Origin: Trinickia acidisoli
GTDB taxonomy: Bacteria; Pseudomonadota; Gammaproteobacteria; Burkholderiales; Burkholderiaceae
Assembly: GCF_017315725.1 (NCBI RefSeq)
Contig: NZ_JAFLRG010000001.1
Coordinates: 2,790,001-2,854,000, forward strand
Reading direction: 5' to 3'
DNA: 64,000 nt
Shown piece after piece: positions 20,874 to 28,093 of the stretch. Under the pieces are notes generated by a model, which was not told where the DNA came from, did not search any database, and saw only the letters and a program-made list of their open reading frames with translations. The first letter of the stretch is position 1; every line of letters begins with the position of its first letter. The translations under genes were made by a program, and so were the position numbers.

Positions 20874-20915
20874 AACACCCCGACGAGTTCAGCGCTCGCG
20901 GGGTGTTTTGTTTTG
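20874..20915 (+). terminator. Terminator downstream of ssrA
   Basis: AACACCCCG (20874-20882) pairs with CGGGGTGTT (20899-20907) around a 16-nt loop, followed by TTTGTTTTG. It starts 36 nt after the tmRNA 3' end. Confidence 0.8.
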
Positions 20916-21008
20916 CGGGAGCGGCACCTCGAAGTTCATGCGCAGATTACCCGCGCCAATCTCCGCAAGCGCAACCTCCCCGACCCAAGGACCGACCGCA
21001 AGCCCGCA

Positions 21009-21275
21009 TCAATTACTGTCGTCAGGACATTGCAGATTGCAGCCGTCCGGATCGCCGTCATCGCCCTTCTTGCGCAGCTTCGTGGTGTGCGTTTGGTACT
21101 TTTTCGACGGCGCCGACGCCGCAAACTCCAATTGCGGATGCGCCTGGAGCTGGAATTCGTCCTGCAGGATGCCTCCCGGCACGCCGGGTGCGTTCTGCGC
21201 AAAAGCGAGCGATGCAACCGCGGACAGCACGCCGGCCGCCGCCACGCCGGCGCAGAGATTGAAAAGCGATTTCAT
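21009..21275 (-). CDS. Small exported protein of unknown function
   Basis: 88 residues. A clear signal peptide (hydrophobic LCAGVAAAGVLSAVASLAFA, predicted cleavage after AFA at about residue 26) leaves a mature peptide of about 62 residues rich in Gln, Pro and Lys. It ends in DPDGCNLQCPDDSN with two cysteines four residues apart. Not recognised as a known family. The ATG at 21275 lacks a strong ribosome-binding site. The upstream region has a GTTACG-GT-CGTAAC palindrome (21368-21381) and a nearby CGTAAG/CGTAAC pair. Monocistronic between ssrA and fdsR. Confidence 0.65.
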   Translation of the reverse strand: MKSLFNLCAGVAAAGVLSAVASLAFAQNAPGVPGGILQDEFQLQAHPQLEFAASAPSKKYQTHTTKLRKKGDDGDPDGCNLQCPDDSN

Positions 21276-21367
21276 AGCGATTACCGCGCCGGGCGGCGCG
21301 GTCCGAATCAGTCTGACTGGAGAATCGTAAGCGTAACGCAGAACTGGCGCACCATGCAGCCGAAACT

Positions 21368-21381
21368 GTTACGGTCGTAAC
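21368..21381. promoter_or_regulatory. GTTACG-GT-CGTAAC palindrome upstream of the small exported protein
   Basis: A 14-bp dyad with a 2-nt centre, about 95 nt before the start codon of the 88-residue protein. CGTAAG and CGTAAC half-sites lie at 21325-21338. It resembles the GTAACGGCCGTTAC palindrome upstream of rpoE. Operator role is inferred. Confidence 0.4.
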
Positions 21382-21416
21382 GGAAACCGGACCCGCGCGG
21401 GGCGCTTCGCTCGCGC

Positions 21417-22520
21417 TCATCGCGCCGCGTCGGCCGCCCCCGACATGGCCGCGCCGCGCAGGCCCGCCGACACGTCGACGAGTTCGCCGCAGTGGGTCGG
21501 GTCGTAGCCCTCGAGCGCCGCCACGCTCGCGCGGAAATCGCTGCTGCGCAGCACGGCGAGCGCCGACGCGAGCGGCTGCGCCGACAGTCTCGCCCGATCG
21601 CAAGCGAAGTAGTAATCCTCATCGACGATCGGCACGAAATCGAGCCCAAAATGATGCGCGGCCGGCGCCACGCCGAAGCCGGCGTCGGCCATGCCGCTCG
21701 CGACGAACGCCGCGATCGCCGTGTGCGTCAGCTCCGTCGACGCGTACCCGTCGATCCGCTCGGGATCGATGCCGATGCTGTTCAACGCGAGATCGAGCAG
21801 CAGCCGCGTGCCGGAGCCCGGCTGGCGGTTGACGAATCGCACATCGGGCCGCGCCAGATCGTCGAGACCGCGTATTCCCTTCGGATTGCCCTTACCCAGA
21901 AACAACCCTTGCTTACGCGCCGTCAAATAGACGAGCACGTGTCGCCGGGGATCGAGCCAGCGTCGATAGATATCGGCGCAGAGTTCGCGAAACACGCCGC
22001 GCGGCAAGTGAAAGCCGGCGAAATCGCATTCGCCGCGCGCCAGCGCCGCCACCGCCTCAGCGCTCTCCCGATACTTGATGTCCACCGCGCTTGCCTCGCG
22101 AGCGTTCAATTGCGCCGCCAGCGCCGCAACCGCATAACCGTGCGACGCGTGAATGCGCGTGGTCGCGCCGGCGCCAAGCTGGCGGTTCAATTCCGCCGCC
22201 ACTTCGCCCGCGAGCTGCTTCAACGGCCCGTCGAGCCGCTCGGCGCAGGCGCGCTGCGCCTGTACGACGGCTCGCCCGAGCGCCGACAGTGCCGATCCCT
22301 TGCCCCGCTCCTTCGAAATCAGCTCGCCCCCGAGCTTTGCCTCGAGCGCGCGCAGCAGCCCCCATGCATGCCGATACGACAGATGCCGCTCGCCCGCGGC
22401 CTGCGCGATGCTGCCCGTCTCGTCGACGAGCGCAAGCAGCGGCACGATGTCCGAGAGGCTCGCTTCCCGGCCGGCGCTGTCGCGCACGACCAATTCCGCG
22501 ACGCATTTGATTTCAATCAT
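21417..22520 (-). CDS. fdsR: ModE-like regulator of the formate dehydrogenase operon
   Basis: 367 residues. The N-terminal winged helix-turn-helix of the ModE/LysR-like class (about residues 20-100, with ETGSIAQAAGERHLSYRHAWGLL) is joined to a periplasmic-binding-protein-like ligand domain (about residues 120-345, with RFVNRQPGSGTRLLLDLAL). It is divergent from fdsG with 131 nt between. Cupriavidus necator fdsR, a ModE-like gene beside fds, is the named precedent for dual control of that operon. The ligand may be molybdate or tungstate, or another anion; the C-terminal domain is not the Mop domain of E. coli ModE. Confidence 0.82.
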   Translation of the reverse strand: MIEIKCVAELVVRDSAGREASLSDIVPLLALVDETGSIAQAAGERHLSYRHAWGLLRALEAKLGGELISKERGKGSALSALGRAVVQAQRACAERLDGPLKQLAGEVAAELNRQLGAGATTRIHASHGYAVAALAAQLNAREASAVDIKYRESAEAVAALARGECDFAGFHLPRGVFRELCADIYRRWLDPRRHVLVYLTARKQGLFLGKGNPKGIRGLDDLARPDVRFVNRQPGSGTRLLLDLALNSIGIDPERIDGYASTELTHTAIAAFVASGMADAGFGVAPAAHHFGLDFVPIVDEDYYFACDRARLSAQPLASALAVLRSSDFRASVAALEGYDPTHCGELVDVSAGLRGAAMSGAADAAR

Positions 22521-22596
22521 TTATGTAGTTCAACTTCCTATTGCGCGTCGCCTGACCCGCGCCTATTGTTCCGGAATAACGGCCATAGCCGAGCAT

Positions 22597-22628
22597 ATAT
22601 GCACACTATATGATCAGCAAGTGCATAT
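22597..22628. promoter_or_regulatory. Inverted repeat in the fdsR-fdsG intergenic region (candidate operator)
   Basis: ATATGCAC at 22597-22604 and its exact complement GTGCATAT at 22621-22628, 16 nt apart, with TGATCA near the centre. The left arm is part of the perfect palindrome GCATATATGC (22593-22602). TATAT-containing arms recall ModE-type sites. A second dyad TTCCGGAA lies at 22569-22576. Assignment to FdsR is inferred from position. Confidence 0.5.
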
Positions 22629-22651
22629 TGAAGTCTAGGAGGAGCCCCACC

Positions 22652-23176
22652 TTGGAACACGCCAGCGCCACGGCGCCGGACGAACTCGTCCGCCGGCACG
22701 CCTCGCCGGGCGCATCGCTGATCGCGGTGCTGCACGCCATTCAGGACGATGCGGGCTTCGTCCCGCCCGAGGTCGTCGCGCCGCTCGCGCGCGCCTTCAA
22801 TCTGTCGCGCGCCGAAGTCCACGGCGTGATCACGTATTACCACCACTTCCGCACGCGCCCGAGCGCGCCGGTCACAGTCGCGCTGTGTCGCGCCGAAGCC
22901 TGCCGCAGCATGGGCACTGAAGCGCTGGCCCAGCACATCGAAGGCCGCACCGGTTGCCGCTTCGATGAGGCGCACAATGCCGGCGCCAATGCCGGGCACG
23001 ACGCCGAAGTCGAGCTCGAATCGGTCTACTGCCTTGGCCAATGCGCCCTGTCGCCCTCGATGACGATCAACGGCACGCTGCACGTGAAGGTCACGCCCCG
23101 GAAATTCGATGCGTTGCTCGAACAGGCCCGCGCCAATGCGGCGGCGCGCATCGCGAACACGAAGGAGAGCGTATGA
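22652..23176 (+). CDS. fdsG: NAD-dependent formate dehydrogenase gamma subunit
   Basis: 174 residues, NuoE-like, carrying one [2Fe-2S] cluster with ligands in CRAEACRSMG and CLGQC. Part of the soluble FdsGBA(D) complex that oxidises formate to CO2 and reduces NAD+. The start is TTG at 22652: AGGAGG at 22638-22643 lies 8 nt upstream, and no ATG or GTG is better placed. An in-frame ATG at 22610 lies before this site, inside the putative operator. The stop overlaps the fdsB start by 4 nt. Confidence 0.93.
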   Translation: MEHASATAPDELVRRHASPGASLIAVLHAIQDDAGFVPPEVVAPLARAFNLSRAEVHGVITYYHHFRTRPSAPVTVALCRAEACRSMGTEALAQHIEGRTGCRFDEAHNAGANAGHDAEVELESVYCLGQCALSPSMTINGTLHVKVTPRKFDALLEQARANAAARIANTKESV

Positions 23177-24735
23177 CCACGCGTGTTTTCGTTCCTCGCG
23201 ACTCGTCGGCGCTCGCCCTCGGCGCCGATGCAATCGCCGACGCGATCGTGCAAGAGGCTGCGCGCCGCGGCATCGCCATCGAACTCGTGCGCAATGGCTC
23301 GCGCGGCCTGCTTTGGCTCGAGCCGCTCGTCGAAGTCCAAGGGCACGACGGCCGTGTCGGCTACGGCAATGTCGAGCCGGCTGAGGTCGCCTCGTTGTTC
23401 GATGCGGACTTTCTGACGGGCGGCACGCACGCACGCTCGGTCGGCGTCGTCGACGAGATTCCCTATCTCAAGCGGCAGCAACGCCTGACGTTCGCACGTC
23501 TAGGCATCACCGATCCGCTCTCGATCGACGACTACGTCGCGCACGGCGGCCTCGCGGGGCTGACGGCCGCCCTCGGCATGAGCGCCGAGGCCGCTTGCGA
23601 AACGGTGCTGGAATCGGGCCTGCGCGGCCGCGGCGGCGCCGCGTTTCCGGCAGGCATCAAATGGCGCACGGTGCGCGAAGCGAAAGCCGACCAAAAGTAC
23701 GTCGTTTGCAATGCGGACGAAGGCGACTCGGGCACGTTCTCCGATCGTCTCGCCATGGAGGGCGACCCGTTCTCGCTGATCGAAGGCATGATCATTGCCG
23801 GTATTGCGACAGGCGCGACGCGCGGCTACATCTACGTGCGCAGCGAATACCCGCATTCGATCGCGATGCTCGCCGCGGCCATCGATCAAGCTCGCGCGAC
23901 CGGCTGGCTCGGCGAGCGCGTGCTCGGTTCGGCCCACGCCTTCGAACTCGAAGTGGCCAAGGGCGCGGGATCGTATGTCTGCGGCGAGGAAACCGCGTTG
24001 CTCGAATCGCTCGAGGGCAAGCGCGGGATCGTTCGCGCGAAGCCTCCCGTCCCCGCGTTGGCCGGATTGTTCGGTCAGCCCACGGTCGTCAACAACGTCA
24101 TCACGCTCGCGACGGTGCCGATCATCTTCGCGCGCGGAGCCGCGTTCTATCGTGACTTCGGCATGGGCCGCTCGCGCGGCACGCTGCCGTTCCAGTTGGC
24201 CGGCAACATCAAGCAAGGCGGGCTCGTCGAGCTTGCCTTCGGCGTGACGCTGCGCGAACTCGTCGAGACCTTCGGCGGCGGCACCGCGAGCGGCCGCCCC
24301 GTGCGCGCGATCCAAGTGGGCGGCCCGCTCGGCACCTACTTGCCCGAAAGCCAGTGGGACATCCCGCTGGATTACGAAGCCTATGCAGCCGTGGGCGCCG
24401 TCGTCGGACACGGCGGGCTCGTCGTTCACGACGACACGTCGAACCTCGCCGAACTCGCGCAATATGCGATGCATTTCTGCGCCATCGAATCGTGCGGCAA
24501 ATGCACGCCTTGCCGCATCGGCTCGACGCGCGGCGTGGAAGTCATCGCGCGCATCCGCGAAGGCGATACGTCGCCGAAGCAGGTCCAATTGCTGCGCGAA
24601 CTCTGCGACACGATGGTGGCGGGCTCGCTCTGCGCGATGGGCGGCATGACGCCCTACCCGGTGCTGTCCGCCCTCGACCATTTCCCCGAAGACTTCGGTC
24701 TTCGTCCCGCTGCGCCGAATGCGGCTGCGGCTTGA
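23173..24735 (+). CDS. fdsB: NAD-dependent formate dehydrogenase beta subunit
   Basis: 520 residues, NuoF-like, binding NADH, FMN and one [4Fe-4S] cluster. An N-terminal thioredoxin-like region (about residues 1-125) without the [2Fe-2S] ligands precedes the flavin motif GRGGAAFPAG and the NAD-binding GAGSYVCGEETALLESLEG. The cluster ligands are SCGKCTPCR plus a later Cys in SLCAMGG. The ATG at 23173 overlaps the fdsG stop (ATGA), with AAGGAGAG just upstream, so the two are translationally coupled. Confidence 0.95.
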   Translation: MTTRVFVPRDSSALALGADAIADAIVQEAARRGIAIELVRNGSRGLLWLEPLVEVQGHDGRVGYGNVEPAEVASLFDADFLTGGTHARSVGVVDEIPYLKRQQRLTFARLGITDPLSIDDYVAHGGLAGLTAALGMSAEAACETVLESGLRGRGGAAFPAGIKWRTVREAKADQKYVVCNADEGDSGTFSDRLAMEGDPFSLIEGMIIAGIATGATRGYIYVRSEYPHSIAMLAAAIDQARATGWLGERVLGSAHAFELEVAKGAGSYVCGEETALLESLEGKRGIVRAKPPVPALAGLFGQPTVVNNVITLATVPIIFARGAAFYRDFGMGRSRGTLPFQLAGNIKQGGLVELAFGVTLRELVETFGGGTASGRPVRAIQVGGPLGTYLPESQWDIPLDYEAYAAVGAVVGHGGLVVHDDTSNLAELAQYAMHFCAIESCGKCTPCRIGSTRGVEVIARIREGDTSPKQVQLLRELCDTMVAGSLCAMGGMTPYPVLSALDHFPEDFGLRPAAPNAAAA

Positions 24736-24750
24736 TTGACGGAGCCTCAC

Positions 24751-27699
24751 ATGTCCGATGCGCCCGCCCGTACCCCTTCCGCCCCGACGACCTCGGGCGG
24801 CTGCGGTTCAGCAAACTGCGCATGTCGATCGAACGCGACTGCGCTCCTCGACGATACCGATTACGGCACGCCCCGCCGGCACGCCGATACCGACGTCACG
24901 CTAGAGATCGATGGCCGCGATATCACGGTGCCGGCCGGCACGTCGGTCATGCGCGCCGCGATCGAAGCCGGCGTGAACGTCCCCAAGCTATGCGCGACCG
25001 ATTCTCTGGAGGCGTTCGGCTCGTGCCGTCTGTGCCTCGTCGAAATCGAAGGCAAGCGCGGCTATCCTGCTTCGTGCACGACGCCCGTCGAGGCGGGCAT
25101 GCGCGTGCGGACGCAAAGCGAGCGCCTGCAAACGCTGCGGCGCAACGTGATGGAGCTCTACATCTCCGATCACCCGCTCGATTGCCTGACCTGCTCCGCC
25201 AACGGCGACTGCGAGTTGCAAGACATGGCGGGCGTGGTCGGCCTGCGTGAAGTGCGTTACGGCTTTGACGGCGCGAATCATCTGAAGGACGTCAAGGACG
25301 AATCGAATCCCTACTTCACCTACGATCCGTCCAAGTGCATCGTCTGCAATCGCTGCGTGCGCGCGTGCGAAGAGACGCAAGGCACGTTCGCGCTGACGAT
25401 CGCCGCGCGCGGGTTCGAATCGCGTGTCGCGGCAAGCCAGAGCGAGCCGTTCATGGAATCGGAGTGCGTCTCGTGCGGCGCCTGCGTCGCCGCGTGCCCG
25501 ACGGCCACGCTCGTTGAAAAAACCGTCACGTTCTTGGGCCAGCCCGAGCATTCGGTCATCACCACGTGCGCCTATTGCGGCGTCGGCTGCTCGTTCAAGG
25601 CCGAGATGAAGGGCACGGAGGTCGTGCGCATGACGCCGTACAAGAACGGGCAGGCCAACGAAGGCCACGCCTGCGTCAAAGGGCGCTTCGCGTGGGGCTA
25701 CGCAACGCACAAAGATCGCATCACGAAGCCGATGATCCGCGCCAAGATCACCGACCCGTGGCGCGAAGTGACGTGGGACGAAGCGATCTCGTACGCGGCC
25801 TCGGAATTTCGCCGCATTCAGGCGAAGCACGGCCGCGAATCGATCGGCGGTATTACGTCCTCGCGCTGTACGAACGAAGAAACGTATCTCGTGCAGAAGC
25901 TCGTACGCGCCGCCTTCGGCAACAATAACGTCGACACCTGCGCGCGCGTCTGCCATTCGCCGACCGGATACGGCCTGAAAACAACGATCGGCGAATCGGC
26001 CGGCACGCAGACATTCGCGTCCGTCGACAAGGCCGATGTCATCATGGTCATGGGCGCGAACCCGACCGACGGCCACCCGGTCTTCGGCTCGCGGCTGAAA
26101 CGCCGTCTGCGTGAAGGCGCCAAGCTCATCGTCGTCGATCCGCGCCGCATCGATCTCGTCGACGGTCCGCACGTCAAGGCGATCTACCATCTGCCGTTGC
26201 GTCCCGGCACGAACGTCGCGCTCATCAACGCGCTCGCGCATACGATCGTGACCGAAGGCCTCTTGAACGAAGCGTTCATCGCGAAGCGCTGCGAGGCGCC
26301 CGCATTCGAGCAATGGCGCGCATTCGTCGCGCAGCCCGAAAACGCCCCCGAAGCGATGGCCGACATAACGGGCGTTCCCGCCGCGCTCGTGCGCGAAGCC
26401 GCGCGTCTGTACGCGACGGGCGGCAACGCCGCGATCTACTACGGCCTCGGCGTGACCGAGCATGCACAAGGCTCGACGACGGTCATGGGCATCGCGAATC
26501 TCGCGATGGCGACGGGCAACATCGGTCGCGAAGGCGTCGGCGTCAATCCGCTGCGCGGCCAGAACAACGTCCAAGGCTCGTGCGACATGGGTTCGTTCCC
26601 GCACGAGCTGCCCGGCTACCGCCATATCGGCGGCGACGAGGTGCGTCATCAGTTCGAGGCGGCTTGGGGCGTGCAACTGCAACCCGAGCCAGGCCTACGT
26701 ATCCCGAACATGTTCGACGCCGCGCTCGACGGCAGCTTCAAGGGGCTCTATTGCCAGGGCGAGGACATCGTCCAATCCGATCCCGACACGCAACACGTCG
26801 CAGCCGCGCTCTCGTCGATGAAATGCATCGTCGTGCAGGATATTTTCCTGAACGAGACGGCGAAATACGCGCACGTGTTCCTGCCGGGCTCCTCGTTCCT
26901 CGAGAAGGACGGCACGTTCACGAACGCCGAGCGCCGCGTCTCGCGCGTGCGCCGCGTCATGCCGCCGCTCGCCGGCTACGCCGATTGGGAAGTGACGCTG
27001 CTGCTCTCCCGCGCGCTCGGCTATGAAATGGATTACGCGAATCCGTCGGAAATCATGGACGAAATCGCGCGGCTCACGCCGACGTTCCGCGGCGTCTCGC
27101 ACGCGCTGATCGACCGGCTCGGCAGCGTGCAATGGCCTTGCAACGAGCAGGCGCCCGAAGGCACGCCGACGATGCACATCGACGAATTCGTGCGCGGCAA
27201 GGGCCACTTCGTCATCACGCAATTCATCGCCTCGCGCGAGAAGGTGACGCGCCGCTACCCGCTTTTGCTGACGACGGGACGCATCCTCTCCCAGTACAAC
27301 GTCGGCGCGCAAACGCGCCGCACGGAGAATTCCCGCTGGCACGAGGAGGATCGACTCGAGGTTCATCCGCAGGACGCCGAGGACCGTGGCATCAAGACAG
27401 GCGATTGGGTCGGGATCGAATCGCGCGCGGGGCATACGGTGTTGCGTGCGCTCGTCAGCGAGCGGATGCAGCCCGGCGTTGTCTATACGACATTCCACTT
27501 CCCTGAATCGGGCGCGAACGTCATTACGACCGACAGTTCCGATTGGGCCACGAACTGCCCCGAGTACAAGGTCACGGCCGTGCAGGTGCAGCCGGTGCAG
27601 CAGCCGTCCGAATGGCAGCAGCACTACGAACGCTTCAACGAAACACAGCTCGAACTGCTGCGCGAGCGCTCGCTGGCCAGCGCGACGAGCGGCAAGTGA
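24751..27699 (+). CDS. fdsA: NAD-dependent formate dehydrogenase alpha (catalytic) subunit
   Basis: 982 residues. Order: N-terminal [2Fe-2S] ferredoxin domain (about 48-125), His-Cys-type and 2x[4Fe-4S] ferredoxin region (about 140-255, with CIVCNRCVRAC and CVSCGACVAAC), a further [4Fe-4S] site (CAYCGVGC near 273), then the molybdopterin oxidoreductase core. The metal ligand is Cys401 in ARVCHSPT; there is no in-frame TGA, so it is the Cys and not the selenocysteine form. A GGAG lies 6 nt before the ATG at 24751. An extra CGSANCAC cluster sits at residues 18-25. Confidence 0.96.
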   Translation: MSDAPARTPSAPTTSGGCGSANCACRSNATALLDDTDYGTPRRHADTDVTLEIDGRDITVPAGTSVMRAAIEAGVNVPKLCATDSLEAFGSCRLCLVEIEGKRGYPASCTTPVEAGMRVRTQSERLQTLRRNVMELYISDHPLDCLTCSANGDCELQDMAGVVGLREVRYGFDGANHLKDVKDESNPYFTYDPSKCIVCNRCVRACEETQGTFALTIAARGFESRVAASQSEPFMESECVSCGACVAACPTATLVEKTVTFLGQPEHSVITTCAYCGVGCSFKAEMKGTEVVRMTPYKNGQANEGHACVKGRFAWGYATHKDRITKPMIRAKITDPWREVTWDEAISYAASEFRRIQAKHGRESIGGITSSRCTNEETYLVQKLVRAAFGNNNVDTCARVCHSPTGYGLKTTIGESAGTQTFASVDKADVIMVMGANPTDGHPVFGSRLKRRLREGAKLIVVDPRRIDLVDGPHVKAIYHLPLRPGTNVALINALAHTIVTEGLLNEAFIAKRCEAPAFEQWRAFVAQPENAPEAMADITGVPAALVREAARLYATGGNAAIYYGLGVTEHAQGSTTVMGIANLAMATGNIGREGVGVNPLRGQNNVQGSCDMGSFPHELPGYRHIGGDEVRHQFEAAWGVQLQPEPGLRIPNMFDAALDGSFKGLYCQGEDIVQSDPDTQHVAAALSSMKCIVVQDIFLNETAKYAHVFLPGSSFLEKDGTFTNAERRVSRVRRVMPPLAGYADWEVTLLLSRALGYEMDYANPSEIMDEIARLTPTFRGVSHALIDRLGSVQWPCNEQAPEGTPTMHIDEFVRGKGHFVITQFIASREKVTRRYPLLLTTGRILSQYNVGAQTRRTENSRWHEEDRLEVHPQDAEDRGIKTGDWVGIESRAGHTVLRALVSERMQPGVVYTTFHFPESGANVITTDSSDWATNCPEYKVTAVQVQPVQQPSEWQQHYERFNETQLELLRERSLASATSGK

Positions 27700-27701
27700 G
27701 C

Positions 27702-27779
27702 ATGGCGCTCGGAACGAGGACGCGGGTGCGAACACGGAAACGAACACGACAACGGACGAATGAAGGCAAGCTGCGATGA
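27702..27779 (+). CDS. Arg-rich 25-codon open frame between fdsA and fdsD
   Basis: ATG at 27702, three nucleotides after the fdsA stop; its TGA overlaps the fdsD ATG as ATGA. The peptide is dominated by alternating Thr/Arg (TRTRVRTRKRTRQRTN). It sits where fdsC/fdhD is found in the C. necator fdsGBACD order. It may be only a coupling leader for fdsD or a deletion scar; no homologue is recognised. The geometry is clear, but coding is uncertain. Confidence 0.3.
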   Translation: MALGTRTRVRTRKRTRQRTNEGKLR

Positions 27780-28018
27780 AGGTCGAGCATTTGATTGAAA
27801 TGGCGAATCAGATCGGTGAGTTTTTCGCGTCGATGCCCGATCGCGAGAAAGCACTGGTCGATATCGCCGATCACATTCACCACTTCTGGGAACCCCGGAT
27901 GCGTCGAGCGATCCTCGCGTCGCTCGACGATCCGGCCGCAAGCGGAACGATGTCGCCGATCGTGCTCGAGGCACTGACACGCGCACGCGAGAGGCTGACG
28001 CCGCAAGCGATCGCGTGA
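27776..28018 (+). CDS. fdsD: Formate dehydrogenase delta subunit
   Basis: 80 residues matching the FdsD family: the N terminus KVEHLIEMANQIGEFF and the FWEPRMRRAI segment are typical. In homologous enzymes the small delta subunit associates with the FdsGBA core and is needed for activity or maturation. It follows fdsA after 76 nt instead of after an fdhD-like gene, and ends 75 nt before the convergent hydroxylase gene. Confidence 0.93.
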   Translation: MKVEHLIEMANQIGEFFASMPDREKALVDIADHIHHFWEPRMRRAILASLDDPAASGTMSPIVLEALTRARERLTPQAIA

Positions 28019-28093
28019 TCCCGCGGCGGCGTTCGGCGCCGCGTCCCGATTCCGAAGTGACGGGACGGACGCGCTGAGCCAGTCACCTTCGAC

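Noticed and set aside
24751..27699. Selenocysteine in the formate dehydrogenase
   Set aside because: The metal-ligand position is Cys401 and there is no in-frame TGA.
28019..28093. GC-rich dyad between fdsD and the hydroxylase as a terminator
   Set aside because: The CGCGGCG/CGCCGCG stem is short and has no T run; not strong enough to annotate.
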